From positions 1 through 64,000 of the forward strand of contig SUXD01000006.1 of assembly GCA_015061145.1 (NCBI GenBank): a stretch of DNA of 64,000 bases, given 5' to 3'. Position 1 is the stretch's first letter. Every line of letters begins with the position of its first letter. The translations under genes were made by a program, and so were the position numbers. Shown here piece by piece: positions 42,717 through 52,307 of this stretch. A model generated the notes under the pieces. The model was not told the origin of the DNA. It did no database searches and saw only the letters and a program-made list of their open reading frames with translations. This DNA comes from Bacteroidales bacterium (GTDB lineage: Bacteria > Bacteroidota > Bacteroidia > Bacteroidales > Paludibacteraceae).

Positions 42717-43908
42717 TTTTTGTATTGCATTCTTTTTGTTTAATTTCTTTTTGTATAGTCTTGGCGGCACATTGTATGATGCCGAAACCGATGCAAGTGG
42801 CCCAGATGGAAGAACCGCCGTTGCTGATGAGCGGGAGCGACTGCCCCGTTACTGGACCGATTTTACAAGTCACCATCATGTGAATGAGTGCTTGCAGGGT
42901 GATGAGAAGTCCGCAACCTAGCATGATGAGATTTTCGTATGGCATATCGCTGCGCTTGATAAGTGCGCCGATTTTTAACAGGATGACCCAATAGGGCAGC
43001 ATGACAAGCAATATGGTTGCCACAGTTCCCAATTCTTCTACAATAATGGCGAAAATAAAATCGTCATGCGCATTTTGCAAGTGGTCGCGTTGAAAACTTG
43101 ATCCTGGGAGTCTTGGCCACAGATTTCCGCGTGCAATGGCAACCTGACTGCTTATGATTTGAGCGTTTTCGCCGTAGATGTCATATTCCTCCTCGGCATT
43201 GCTGTTGTCTAAAAAATTGGTTACTCTGTTGACTTGTGTTTTAAGTCGACCTAAATGAACCGGTTCCAGATATTTCATGGGTACGGTGTACCCGACGATA
43301 AGCAGCACACTTACGATAACAGCGTAAACCCCGTAGAACTTGAGAATTTTCTTCCATGATACTCGACCTATAATGAAAAGAAGACCAGCAACTGCTAAAA
43401 TCAGGATGTAGCTCGACATGTTTTCCATGATTATCAATCCTGCGAGTACAAGCGGCCAGATGTTTTGTATCTTCAAGGCGTCATCTGGATTCATGTTTTC
43501 TTTATTGTGCTTTGCCAAATTTATAGCTGTCACAATAATGGTAAGGTACTTCAAAAATTCTATAGGCTGTATGCCCATAAAACTTCGGTTCGCGCCTTGA
43601 TATCCTTTGCCAAGAACCATAGCAGCGATAAAAAGTGCAAAAGCGCCACACCATAAGAATTGCATTAAAGCTTGCATTTTAAAAAGTCTGAAATTCAGAT
43701 TGCTGATGATAAAAGTCAGAACAAATCCGATTCCGAGATGTATGATGTGTCTTTGAAACAAGGAGGTGTACGAACCTTTTGAGTCCATAATAAGCATACT
43801 TGATGCGCTGAACATTTCTATGATCGAAACGATGATTAAACAAAAGAACATGGTCCAGATTGTTTTTTCCCCTTTCAGCGAAAATGTCTTATTTCTTGTT
43901 TCTTCCAT
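42688..43908 (-). CDS. ftsW: Septal peptidoglycan polymerase FtsW
   Basis: SEDS-family glycosyltransferase with about ten membrane helices, polymerising lipid II at the septum with FtsI. Landmarks in 406 residues: 'YQGANRSFMGIQPIEFLKY' (family 'G..RW...QPSE' motif, here with Ser and Ile variants), 'HDDFIFAIIVEELG', and the C-terminal 'GQSLPLISNGGSSIWAT'. The catalytic-type aspartate lies in the periplasmic loop after helix 7. It follows murD after 4 bases. Confidence 0.95.
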   Translation of the reverse strand: MEETRNKTFSLKGEKTIWTMFFCLIIVSIIEMFSASSMLIMDSKGSYTSLFQRHIIHLGIGFVLTFIISNLNFRLFKMQALMQFLWCGAFALFIAAMVLGKGYQGANRSFMGIQPIEFLKYLTIIVTAINLAKHNKENMNPDDALKIQNIWPLVLAGLIIMENMSSYILILAVAGLLFIIGRVSWKKILKFYGVYAVIVSVLLIVGYTVPMKYLEPVHLGRLKTQVNRVTNFLDNSNAEEEYDIYGENAQIISSQVAIARGNLWPRLPGSSFQRDHLQNAHDDFIFAIIVEELGTVATILLVMLPYWVILLKIGALIKRSDMPYENLIMLGCGLLITLQALIHMMVTCKIGPVTGQSLPLISNGGSSIWATCIGFGIIQCAAKTIQKEIKQKECNTKNEKDTQISD

Positions 43909-43912
43909 ACGA

Positions 43913-45250
43913 TTATAGTTTTCTGACTATGTTTTTGAATTGTGTCCCTCTGTCTTCGTAGCTTGTGAACAGGTCGAAACTTGCGCAACAGGGCGAGAGC
44001 AGCACAGTGTCACCTTTTTGGGCAGCCATGTATGATTCTCTTACGGCGTCTTCTACCGAATGTGTGTCGATAATTCTTGGACATTTTCCTTTGAAGAAGT
44101 CGATGATTTTGTGATTGTCTTTGCCCATGCATACAATCGTGTGCACTTTTTCCTTTACCAGATTTTCTATTTCGCTATAGTCGTTGCCTTTGTCCTTGCC
44201 GCCCAAAATCAGTACAACGGGTGTCGTCATGCTTTGCAAGGCATACCAACAGGAGTTTACATTGGTAGCTTTTGAGTCGTTTATGAATTTTATGCCACGC
44301 ACTGTAGCCACATATTCGAGTCTGTGCTCCACACCCGTGAAATTATTCAGTGATTTGCTGATTTCATCGTTGCCGATGTTCATCACGCAAGCCGATATGC
44401 CTGCAGCCATCGAGTTGTATAGGTTGTGTCTGCCGTGTAGCGCCAAGTCTTTCTCCAACATGCGGAACTCGTGATTCAAAGTCTTGATAATCAATTCTCC
44501 ATGGTCAATGAAAGCGCAGTTGTCGGGTTGCGGTTCAAAATCGAATGCGTATTTTGTAGATGGAATGTTTCGTTGCTCCAATTCCTTTCGGATGATAGGG
44601 TCGTTGCTCCAATATATGAATACATCATTCACCGTCTGATTCTGTACGATGCGGAACTTTGAATTGACGTAATTTTGGAATTTGTATTCGTATCTGTCCA
44701 AATGGTCAGGGGTGATGTTCAGCAGGATGGCGATGTCTGCTTTGAAATCGTACATGTTGTCGAGTTGAAAACTGCTGAGCTCAATCACATAGCAATCGTG
44801 CGAGCCTTCGGCCACTTGCAGCGCTAGGCTTTTCCCTACATTTCCGGCCAGACCTACATTGAGTCCTGCATCTTTTAAGATATGATAGGTGAGCATAGTG
44901 GTTGTGGTTTTCCCGTTGCTGCCTGTAATGCATATCATTTTGGCGTTTCCTGCATATCGTCCTGCAAATTCAATCTCGGAAATGATGTGTATTCCCTTTT
45001 CTTTGATTTTCTTTATGATAGGAGCGCTCTCAGGTATTCCTGGGCTTTTGATGATTTCGTCGGCCGACAGAATTTTCTCTTCGGTGTGCGTTTCTTCTTC
45101 CCATTCTATGCCGTGTTTGTCGAGTACGGCTTTGTATTCGGGCTTTATTTTGCCATAGTCAGACAGAAAGATGTCGAACCCTTTCTTTTGCGCGAGAATG
45201 GCAGCTCCGGTGCCGCTCTCTCCACCTCCTAATATTACGATTCGTTTCAT
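43913..45250 (-). CDS. murD: UDP-N-acetylmuramoylalanine-D-glutamate ligase
   Basis: Adds D-glutamate to UDP-MurNAc-L-Ala. The 445-residue protein has 'ILGGGESGTGAAILA' (6-20), P-loop 'GSNGKTTTT' (110-118), 'LNITPDHLDRY' and 'GVEHRLEYVATVRGIKFINDSKATN'. It begins 2 bases after the stop of an inserted nuclease-fold gene, so its translation may depend on ribosomes finishing that gene. In most Bacteroidota murD follows mraY directly. Confidence 0.97.
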   Translation of the reverse strand: MKRIVILGGGESGTGAAILAQKKGFDIFLSDYGKIKPEYKAVLDKHGIEWEEETHTEEKILSADEIIKSPGIPESAPIIKKIKEKGIHIISEIEFAGRYAGNAKMICITGSNGKTTTTMLTYHILKDAGLNVGLAGNVGKSLALQVAEGSHDCYVIELSSFQLDNMYDFKADIAILLNITPDHLDRYEYKFQNYVNSKFRIVQNQTVNDVFIYWSNDPIIRKELEQRNIPSTKYAFDFEPQPDNCAFIDHGELIIKTLNHEFRMLEKDLALHGRHNLYNSMAAGISACVMNIGNDEISKSLNNFTGVEHRLEYVATVRGIKFINDSKATNVNSCWYALQSMTTPVVLILGGKDKGNDYSEIENLVKEKVHTIVCMGKDNHKIIDFFKGKCPRIIDTHSVEDAVRESYMAAQKGDTVLLSPCCASFDLFTSYEDRGTQFKNIVRKL

Positions 45251-45252
45251 GG

Positions 45253-45945
45253 TTAAATAGATAAAAAATGTTCTATTTCATTAATTATTTTAGGCATATT
45301 TTCTTCGATATCTTTGCCTGTATAGCGAAGAACAATATAGCCTAACTCTTGCAGTTTTCTGTCTATCATTTTATCGTGTTGTGCTTGCTCTTCTGTACGT
45401 TCATGATAAGTGTGTCCATCTGTATAGATGCATAATTTATTATTGCCTTTTTCAATATAAAAATCAACAATAGTTAAAACATTTTTGAAATTATTATTAG
45501 GGTTGTTATATGTTTTGCCAGTAACGTCAATGTGACAACCATGCCAATCTATGGCATATTGTAATATACAGTATTTTTTAAACCACCATTTTTCTGAACA
45601 AAATAGATAAAATTTTCGTTCTAGAGGACTTTGTAATGTAAAAAGACAACTTTTACATTTGTTGCTTAGTTTATATGTACAATTCTTACATAAAGAATCG
45701 TTCTTATAAGATTTTTCGACGATATTTCCTTGCTCCTCGGTGAGATTTAGTATTTCAGCGGTAGATGCCTGAGACAAAATACTGTCAATTTCGTCTCTAA
45801 ATTTTTTAAGTTCATCGAAATTAGCGATATATGTCGTATTCCATTTGCTTTTTTCTAAACCATCTATCTCAAATTCATAGTGAAGCTGATAAGAGTCGAG
45901 ATTGTTTTTTATCTTGATTGATTTTATATTTATAGGTATTCTCAT
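45253..45945 (-). CDS. DUF559/Vsr-like PD-(D/E)XK nuclease with zinc ribbon, inserted in dcw
   Basis: Unassigned 230-residue protein. An N-terminal region (1-80) is of unknown fold. A C4 zinc-binding candidate follows (C86-x2-C89 ... C97-x2-C100). From 105 comes a nuclease-like domain: 'SPLERKFY' (E109), 'IVDFYI' (D161), 'CIYTDGHTYHERTEEQAQHDKMIDRKLQELGYIVLRY' (D176, H178). That end closely resembles DUF559/Vsr-type endonucleases. Two 60-base lines inside the gene are 28-30% GC, against 48% for a line of mraY, suggesting recent acquisition. It sits 30 bases after mraY and 2 bases before murD. Target (DNA or RNA) unknown. Confidence 0.7.
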   Translation of the reverse strand: MRIPINIKSIKIKNNLDSYQLHYEFEIDGLEKSKWNTTYIANFDELKKFRDEIDSILSQASTAEILNLTEEQGNIVEKSYKNDSLCKNCTYKLSNKCKSCLFTLQSPLERKFYLFCSEKWWFKKYCILQYAIDWHGCHIDVTGKTYNNPNNNFKNVLTIVDFYIEKGNNKLCIYTDGHTYHERTEEQAQHDKMIDRKLQELGYIVLRYTGKDIEENMPKIINEIEHFLSI

Positions 45946-45975
45946 GAGTGGTATTGTTTTTATTTCTCTTCTTTA

Positions 45976-47196
45976 TTATCTTATTTTCAATGTAATGATG
46001 GTTATGGCTGCCAGCAACAGTCCTATCAGCCAGAATCTGATTACAATTTTTGTTTCGGGTATGTTTGATTTCTGAAAATGATGATGCAAGGGCGCCATAC
46101 GGAAAATGCGCTGTCCTTCTCCATATCTTTTTTTTGTGTATTTAAAGTAAGAAGTCTGTATGATGACCGAAAGGCTTTCGGCAAGGAATATGCCGCAGAA
46201 AATAGGAATCATCAGTTCTTTGTGTACAGCCAAGGCGAATACAGCAATGATTCCGCCAATGGTCAGACTGCCCGTGTCGCCCATGAATACTTGCGCAGGA
46301 TAGGTGTTGTACCACAAAAATCCGACAATTGCACCGATGAAGGCACTGGCAAAAATCACAAGTTCTTCGCTGCCTGGTATGTACATGATGTCCAGATAGG
46401 AGGCATAATTAATGTTACTCGAAAGGTAGGCGAATATGCCCAATACAACTCCTATGATGGCAGAACTTCCGGCTGCAAGTCCGTCAAGTCCGTCGGTGAG
46501 GTTCGATCCGTTTGATACGGCTGATACAATGAAAATAGCCACCATAACGAAGAATATCCATCCTAGCGTTTGTGCATTTTCTCCCGCAAATTTAAATATG
46601 TCGGCATAGTCAAAATTGTGATTTTTCACAAAGGGTATGGTCGTTTTGGTCGATTTCTCGTTTTTGTGGGCATATTCTACGATCTCTATGTCATTTTTTG
46701 TGGTTTTGTTGATGTTCTCGCGTATAACCACATCCGGACTGAAATAAAAAGTGAGCCCGATAATAAGTCCCAATCCGATTTGCGCTATGATTTTGAATTT
46801 TCCGTGCAGACCTTCTTTGTTTTTCTTGAACACTTTTATGTAGTCGTCGGCAAATCCAAGTGTTCCAAGCCACACGGTGGTGATGAGCAGCAGTGCCATG
46901 TAAATGTTGTCTATTCTTCCTATCAGCAAGCAGGGGACAAGTATGGAGAGGATGATGATGACGCCTCCCATGGTTGGTGTGCCTTTTTTGCTCATTTGAC
47001 CTTCCAGTCCAAGGTCGCGTATGGTTTCGCCGATTTGTTTTTGTTGCAAGTATCGGATAATTTTTTTCCCGAAATGCATGGCAATAAACATGGCGATGAT
47101 AAATGCGAGTATGGCTCTGAATGAAATGTAATTGAAAAGTCTTACACCAGGAATGTCGAATGTCTTGTCAAGATAATAGAATAGATAATAAAACAT
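45976..47196 (-). CDS. mraY: Phospho-N-acetylmuramoyl-pentapeptide transferase
   Basis: Transfers phospho-MurNAc-pentapeptide to undecaprenyl phosphate, forming lipid I at the inner membrane. The 406 residues show ten or so helices with '[13 protein letters not shown]', the catalytic '[22 protein letters not shown]', '[14 protein letters not shown]' and 'MAPLHHHFQ'. It is about 45 residues longer than E. coli MraY because of a loop of about 50 residues ('REN...[10 protein letters not shown]') after helix 4, a feature of Bacteroidota versions. Confidence 0.97.
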   Translation of the reverse strand: MFYYLFYYLDKTFDIPGVRLFNYISFRAILAFIIAMFIAMHFGKKIIRYLQQKQIGETIRDLGLEGQMSKKGTPTMGGVIIILSILVPCLLIGRIDNIYMALLLITTVWLGTLGFADDYIKVFKKNKEGLHGKFKIIAQIGLGLIIGLTFYFSPDVVIRENINKTTKNDIEIVEYAHKNEKSTKTTIPFVKNHNFDYADIFKFAGENAQTLGWIFFVMVAIFIVSAVSNGSNLTDGLDGLAAGSSAIIGVVLGIFAYLSSNINYASYLDIMYIPGSEELVIFASAFIGAIVGFLWYNTYPAQVFMGDTGSLTIGGIIAVFALAVHKELMIPIFCGIFLAESLSVIIQTSYFKYTKKRYGEGQRIFRMAPLHHHFQKSNIPETKIVIRFWLIGLLLAAITIITLKIR

Positions 47197-47229
47197 GTTT
47201 TTTAGAATTTTATATGGTTTGTAGGTCGA

Positions 47230-48678
47230 TTAATAAAAAAATCTGAGTATGGTCTCTTTGTCGTCAAAATGTGTCTTTTCTCCTTTTATTATTTGGTAAT
47301 CTTCATGCCCTTTCCCTGCCACAAGTATTACGTCGTTTTTATGTGCCAACATGCAGGCTGTTTTGATGGCTTCTTTTCTGTCGCTGATTACCAGTACTTT
47401 TCCCATATCTTCGTTGTCAAGTCCGGCAGTCATGTCTTTCAATATATCTTCCGGATTCTCGTCGCGCGGGTTGTCGGAGGTGAAAATGCATTTTTCGCTT
47501 CCGTTGACGGCTTCTTTGGCCATCATGGGCCTTTTGCCCTTGTCGCGGTTTCCGCCGCATCCCACTACGGTAATGAGTTCTCCTTTCCCGTTTTGTATTT
47601 GGTTGATGGTGCCGATGACATTGTTCAATGCATCAGGCGTATGCGCATAGTCAACAATGGCGGTCCATCCTTTGGGTGAACGCAAGTATTCAAAGCGCCC
47701 AGAAACAGGAGTCAGTGCACTCAGGTTGATGATGGTTTCCATTTTAGATTTGCCCAAAAGCACTGTGGCGCCATATACAGCAGTCAGGTTTTGAGCGTTG
47801 AATTTTCCTATGAATGGCACTTGCACTTCAATACCGTTGATGTCGAGCGACATGCCTTCAAATGAATTCTCCATGATTTTTGTCTTGAAATCGGCCATCT
47901 CGCGAATAGAATAAGTATGCTTGCGTGCTTTGGTGTTCTGAAGCATGACACTTCCGTTCTTGTCGTCAATGTTTGTCAAGGCAAAAGCCTCTGCCGGAAG
48001 ATTGTCGAAAAATTTCTTCTTGGCGTTCAGGTAGTTTTCGAATGTTTTGTGATAATCGATGTGGTCGCGCGTGAGATTCGTGAAAATGCCGCCGTCAAAT
48101 TGCAGTCCGGCAATTCTTCGCTGCTCTATAGCGTGCGAACTTACTTCCATAAAAGCGTACTCGCATCCTTCATCCACCATCTCTTTCAGCAGTCGGTTCA
48201 GTTCTATAGGGTCAGGCGTCGTATGTGTGGCTTCGCTTTTGCGGTCGTTCACATAGTTGCACACGGTGGACAGCAATCCCGATTTATGTCCAAACTTGCG
48301 GAACATCTGATAGAGTAGGGTAGCGATAGTTGTTTTTCCGTTTGTTCCTGTTACGCCTACCAGTACCATTTTGGACGAAGGATAACCGAAAAATGCCGAT
48401 GAAAGCAGGCCGAGCGCTTCTGATGAATTGTCCACTAATATGTATGTGACATCCTTGTGGCATTTGTCGGGCAGTGTTTCGCAGACGATGCAACGGGCGC
48501 CATTTTCTATGGCGGTCTCAATGTAGTCGTGTCCGTCCGATTGCGTGCCCTTGATGGCTACAAAAAGGTCGTTTTCAGTAATTTTTCTCGAGTCGAACTG
48601 GATGTTGTTGATGTCCGGGTTCTTTTTTCCCTCGATTTGCTTGATTGAAATTTCTTTTAAAAGTGAATCTATTTTCAT
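47230..48678 (-). CDS. murE: UDP-MurNAc-tripeptide synthetase MurE (meso-diaminopimelate type)
   Basis: Adds the third amino acid to the peptidoglycan stem. In 482 residues: P-loop 'TGTNGKTT' (110-117), '[12 protein letters not shown]', '[11 protein letters not shown]', and near residue 400 '[12 protein letters not shown]'. The DNPR motif marks meso-diaminopimelate rather than lysine specificity, so the cell wall is probably of the mDAP type. It lies 21 bases after ftsI. murF is not in this cluster. Confidence 0.97.
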   Translation of the reverse strand: MKIDSLLKEISIKQIEGKKNPDINNIQFDSRKITENDLFVAIKGTQSDGHDYIETAIENGARCIVCETLPDKCHKDVTYILVDNSSEALGLLSSAFFGYPSSKMVLVGVTGTNGKTTIATLLYQMFRKFGHKSGLLSTVCNYVNDRKSEATHTTPDPIELNRLLKEMVDEGCEYAFMEVSSHAIEQRRIAGLQFDGGIFTNLTRDHIDYHKTFENYLNAKKKFFDNLPAEAFALTNIDDKNGSVMLQNTKARKHTYSIREMADFKTKIMENSFEGMSLDINGIEVQVPFIGKFNAQNLTAVYGATVLLGKSKMETIINLSALTPVSGRFEYLRSPKGWTAIVDYAHTPDALNNVIGTINQIQNGKGELITVVGCGGNRDKGKRPMMAKEAVNGSEKCIFTSDNPRDENPEDILKDMTAGLDNEDMGKVLVISDRKEAIKTACMLAHKNDVILVAGKGHEDYQIIKGEKTHFDDKETILRFFY

Positions 48679-48699
48679 GTTGTTTCTTTGTTTGCTTTT

Positions 48700-50889
48700 T
48701 TATCTCAATAGCAGCGTCACATATTGCCCGTTTGCCTGTGTGCCAGGGGGTACTGACTGGTGCCATACGCTGCCTTTCCCGTTGAGACTGACTCTGAGCC
48801 CTCGTCGCTCCATCAGGAAAACAGCATCTCTTGCTCCCATTCCTACAACATTTGGCACAAGATAGTCGCTGAACTCTTTGGATGTGATATTCACCTCTGT
48901 TTTTCCGGCGTTTGTATGTACCCAGTCGTTTTTGTGCGCTTCACCATTGGCGTCGATGTCTATGTCGTCCAATACGGTGGCAATGTCCTTGTAAGCTCCT
49001 CCCTTGGTCGTGGGCGCTTTGGTCTCAATGTTTGTTTTCAGCGTGTCGACGCGTTTAAACATGGAGTTTGCATAGATTTTTTCAGCAATGGTCTTGAATA
49101 CGGCCCCAGAAAACGCACCTCCCGACATCTGGTCCGAACCTAGTTTCGGATTGATGATGGAAACGATACAGCTGTATTGAGGATTATCTGCTGGAAAATA
49201 CCCGCAGAACGAGAGGTGGTGACCGCCTTTAATTTGGGCAGTTCCTGTTTTTCCTGCAATTGCCACCTTGTTCGATCGTACATATTTGTATCCGGTACCA
49301 TCTTCCGAAGCCACTACAGCTTCAAGCATGGCTCTTATTTTGCTTAGTGTGGCGTGCGAACAGATGGACGAGTTTATCGTTTTTGTTTCGAAATTTTCAA
49401 TGGTTTCGCTGTTTTTCGTAATGCGTTTCACCAAAAACGGTTTTATCATTTTTCCGTCGTTGGCAATGGCATTGTAGAACATTAGTGTGTAGATAGGCGG
49501 AATCTGTGAGTTGTAACCGAACGAAAGCCAAGCCAGCGAAGTGCCGTCCCAATTCCCCATGTCGTTAGGATGCTTGCAATATGGGGCGAATGATTCGCCT
49601 GTCTTTATGTCGAAATCTTGCTTTGTCAAGAATCCGAGGTTCAGTATCTTGTCCACAAATATATCCGGTTTCTTCCGATAAAAACTGTCGATGATTTTTG
49701 CAGTGCCAATGTTAGACGATTTTGTCAGCACTTGTGTGGCGGTCAGAGGTCCGTATCCGTAACCGCTGCCGTCCTTTTTGTAATGACTGTCGGTTATGTA
49801 AACGCCGCGCTTGTATTCCCATCTTCCTTCTTGCGTGGTGTTTATCAAGTCGTCAGGGTGCAGATAGCCGTCTTCCATGGCTACTATGAACGAGGCGGTT
49901 TTAAATGTGGACCCTGGTTCTATTTTGTCGGTGAACGCCACATTCGTCCATTCTTTATAGTTGCCGTTCTCATCTCTGTTCAGGTTCACGATGGCTTTTA
50001 TTTCGCCCGTTTTTACTTCCATCACAATGGCGCATCCTCGCTCGGCCTGAATAGAGCGCATTTTTTCCAATAATGCTGTTTCTGCTGCGTCCTGTATGCC
50101 GATGTCGATAGTGGTTACTATATCGTTTCCGTCGATGGGCATAACGTCGTAGATGTCGATGTAGCGCCCGTTTCTTTTACCGTGCCGTTTTTGTCGGCAA
50201 ATGCCGTTTGTGCCTTTAAGTTGTTGCTCAAAACTGGCTTCAAGTCCGAATTTTCCCGTGAATTTCTTGATATTCTGATTCTTTGAGTTCACGGTGTCTT
50301 GCGCATAAATGTTGCCGATGGTTCTTGCCGCCAGTATGCCAAATGGCTTTACGCGCTTATAATGTATTTCTTCAAACAAGCCCGATTTGAATTTGCCGGC
50401 CCTGAAAAAGGGGAATTTTTTGATTTCTTGCAGTTCAATGTATGATACATATTTCTTTGAAATGGGGTAATGTCTCAAATGCCCGCCTCTTTTGGTCCTT
50501 TTGTTGTAGGCTCTTATGAGCGTTTTTTTATACTCTTCTTTGCTTTTGTCGCCAAGTTTGCGCGAAAGACACAGCGACAATGAATCAATGTTCTTGAAAA
50601 ACTGTTGTTCGTAATTCCATTTTTCTGTCGATTCTATGCCAAAATCTATGTAAAGCCTATAGTAGGGCACCGAAGTGGCAAGCAATTCGCCGTTGCAGGC
50701 GTAAATATTGCCTCTGTTGGCCATCACTTCGATGCTGTCACGGTTGTATTTTTCCCCTATTTTTCTCCAAAAGTTGCCTTGGATGGTTTGCAGATACACG
50801 ATTTTCACAATGACGCAAACAAACAGTAGCGTAATGAAAATGAATACGCCAATGAATTTTTTGAATATTTGCTTCGAATCGTTGCTCAT
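48700..50889 (-). CDS. ftsI: Septal transpeptidase FtsI (PBP3-like) with PASTA domain
   Basis: Class B penicillin-binding protein crosslinking septal peptidoglycan with FtsW. Of 729 residues, 12-33 is the membrane anchor. The dimerisation/pedestal domain spans about 50-250. The transpeptidase has S327-x-x-K330 in 'EPGSTFKTA', 'SSN' in 'TKSSNIGTAK', and 'KTGTAQ'. A single C-terminal PASTA-like domain ('LVPNVVGMGARDAVFLMERRGLRVS') ends the protein. It begins one base after the FtsL-like gene. Confidence 0.95.
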   Translation of the reverse strand: MSNDSKQIFKKFIGVFIFITLLFVCVIVKIVYLQTIQGNFWRKIGEKYNRDSIEVMANRGNIYACNGELLATSVPYYRLYIDFGIESTEKWNYEQQFFKNIDSLSLCLSRKLGDKSKEEYKKTLIRAYNKRTKRGGHLRHYPISKKYVSYIELQEIKKFPFFRAGKFKSGLFEEIHYKRVKPFGILAARTIGNIYAQDTVNSKNQNIKKFTGKFGLEASFEQQLKGTNGICRQKRHGKRNGRYIDIYDVMPIDGNDIVTTIDIGIQDAAETALLEKMRSIQAERGCAIVMEVKTGEIKAIVNLNRDENGNYKEWTNVAFTDKIEPGSTFKTASFIVAMEDGYLHPDDLINTTQEGRWEYKRGVYITDSHYKKDGSGYGYGPLTATQVLTKSSNIGTAKIIDSFYRKKPDIFVDKILNLGFLTKQDFDIKTGESFAPYCKHPNDMGNWDGTSLAWLSFGYNSQIPPIYTLMFYNAIANDGKMIKPFLVKRITKNSETIENFETKTINSSICSHATLSKIRAMLEAVVASEDGTGYKYVRSNKVAIAGKTGTAQIKGGHHLSFCGYFPADNPQYSCIVSIINPKLGSDQMSGGAFSGAVFKTIAEKIYANSMFKRVDTLKTNIETKAPTTKGGAYKDIATVLDDIDIDANGEAHKNDWVHTNAGKTEVNITSKEFSDYLVPNVVGMGARDAVFLMERRGLRVSLNGKGSVWHQSVPPGTQANGQYVTLLLR

Positions 50890-50890
50890 G

Positions 50891-51244
50891 TTATTTGCTT
50901 ATAATGAATGGAGGTGTAGTGCTTTTGTTTAAACGCAAACCGTTTTCCCTGACTTTTTCAGATACTTGCGACTCTCTGTGCATTTCCATCTCGTCTTGCG
51001 AGAGTGTCAGATAGGTGTATTTGACCATCTTAAGCGAATCCTGCAGTTGGTCTATTTCTGCAAGTTGCTTTTCGCAATAATATTGTTTTGATATACGGAG
51101 AACCAGGAATACGGAGATAATGAGGATGATCTTTATGTTTTTGACGAAAAACACATCGAAATATTCTCCGTTGATGAGCGATTTCCAACGGAACTTGTCT
51201 TGCTGTGTTTGTCCTTTTTTGTCTTTATTTCCTAATAAGTTCAT
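50891..51244 (-). CDS. ftsL: FtsL-like divisome protein
   Basis: A 117-residue bitopic protein with a basic cytoplasmic tail (1-32), one membrane helix (about 36-54, 'NIKIILIISVFLVLRIS') and a periplasmic heptad-rich coiled coil ('YYCEKQLAEIDQLQDSLKMVKYTYLTLSQDEMEMHRE'). Sequence conservation in FtsL is low, and the call rests on this layout plus its place between rsmH (4-base overlap) and ftsI. Confidence 0.85.
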   Translation of the reverse strand: MNLLGNKDKKGQTQQDKFRWKSLINGEYFDVFFVKNIKIILIISVFLVLRISKQYYCEKQLAEIDQLQDSLKMVKYTYLTLSQDEMEMHRESQVSEKVRENGLRLNKSTTPPFIISK

Positions 51245-52161
51245 CCTTTGACCTGTTTTTTTCTCGCAATGCGAAGTTTGGCGCTTCTTGAGCGCGGATT
51301 CTGTTGCATTTCTTCTTCAGAAGGTGTTATTACTTTGTTGTTCACGGCTTCCAACGGACTTATGATGTTACCGTAAAAATCTTTCTCTGCTTCGCCGTCA
51401 AAATTTCCGCTTCGGAAAAAGTTTTTCACCATGCGGTCTTCGAGCGAATGATAGGTGATGACAGCAATTCTGCCGTCTGGCTTGAGCAATTCGTTGGCTT
51501 GCACGAGCAATTCTTTCAGTGCCCTCATTTCATTGTTCACCTCTATGCGGAGCGACTGAAATACTTTGGCCCAATATTTTTTCTCTTGCTCTTTGCCAAG
51601 TTTAGGCTTGGCTAGCTCTATCAATTGGCCTGTGGTCTCTATTTTTTGACTCTCTCGCGCTTTTGCAATTTTTCTCGCTAACTGGCGCGCATCGTTCAAT
51701 TCGCCGTATATACGGAATAGGCTGGCAAGCTGCTGCTCTTCGTATGTGTTCAGTATGTCAGCTGCAGTATAAGGGGCTTTTTGGTTCATGCGCATATCTA
51801 ACGGACTGTCGAACCTGAAAGAAAAACCGCGCCCGGCATCGTCAAAATGATGGGAAGATACGCCCAAATCCGCAAGAATTCCGTCTACTGCTTCGATGCC
51901 GTAGAAATGCATGAAATTGCGTAGAAAACGGAAATTCCCGTGTACAAAAGTGAAGCGCTTATCATCTATGGCGTTCTTTTGGGCGTCAAGGTCTTGGTCG
52001 AAAGAGTATAGGCGGCCATTTTTGCCCAAATGCTTGAGTATTTCGCGAGAATGACCTCCGCCGCCGAATGTCACATCTACATAAATGCCGTTCGGATTTA
52101 TGTTCAAACCATTGATGGTTTCAGACAATAAGGCGGGTATGTGGTACACTTCGTCAGACAT
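51241..52161 (-). CDS. rsmH: 16S rRNA m4C1402 methyltransferase RsmH (MraW)
   Basis: SAM-dependent N4-methylation of C1402 in 16S rRNA. In 306 residues: 'HIPALLSETINGL', SAM motif 'YVDVTFGGGGHSREIL', 'GILADLGVSSHHFDDAGRGFSFRFDSPLDMRMN' and 'ITYHSLEDRMVKNFF'. It is the first gene of the dcw operon here. The transcription regulator gene mraZ, which normally precedes it, is absent. Its ATG is touched by a perfect 17-bp inverted repeat. Confidence 0.97.
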   Translation of the reverse strand: MSDEVYHIPALLSETINGLNINPNGIYVDVTFGGGGHSREILKHLGKNGRLYSFDQDLDAQKNAIDDKRFTFVHGNFRFLRNFMHFYGIEAVDGILADLGVSSHHFDDAGRGFSFRFDSPLDMRMNQKAPYTAADILNTYEEQQLASLFRIYGELNDARQLARKIAKARESQKIETTGQLIELAKPKLGKEQEKKYWAKVFQSLRIEVNNEMRALKELLVQANELLKPDGRIAVITYHSLEDRMVKNFFRSGNFDGEAEKDFYGNIISPLEAVNNKVITPSEEEMQQNPRSRSAKLRIARKKQVKG

Positions 52162-52163
52162 TT

Positions 52164-52201
52164 TTCTTTGTTATTTTACAAAAGTGTAAAATAACAAAGA
52201 A
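52164..52201 (-). promoter_or_regulatory. Perfect 17-bp inverted repeat at the rsmH start
   Basis: Arms 52164-52180 and 52185-52201 are exact complements around a 4-nt loop. On the minus strand the repeat ends two bases before the rsmH ATG, with no T-run behind it, so it is not a terminator for folK. It would cover the ribosome entry site in RNA, or act as a protein operator in DNA. Confidence 0.6.
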
Positions 52202-52307
52202 AAAAATCATTTTCAAAATATTTTACCGTCTGATTTATAAAAAGTTATCAACAGTTCGAGTCGGATTTTCAAGTGGTGTTCTTTTCCCTCGGAAAAGTGT
52301 AGCGACA

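Noticed and set aside
41065..45945. The two dcw-embedded nucleases as a restriction-modification system
   Set aside because: No methyltransferase, specificity subunit or ATPase gene is encoded in the window. Each gene can only be called a solitary nuclease.
52245..52253. TTATCAACA resembling a DnaA box upstream of rsmH
   Set aside because: It differs from TTATCCACA at one position and stands alone; no cluster of boxes, dnaA or dnaN is near, so an origin is not supported.
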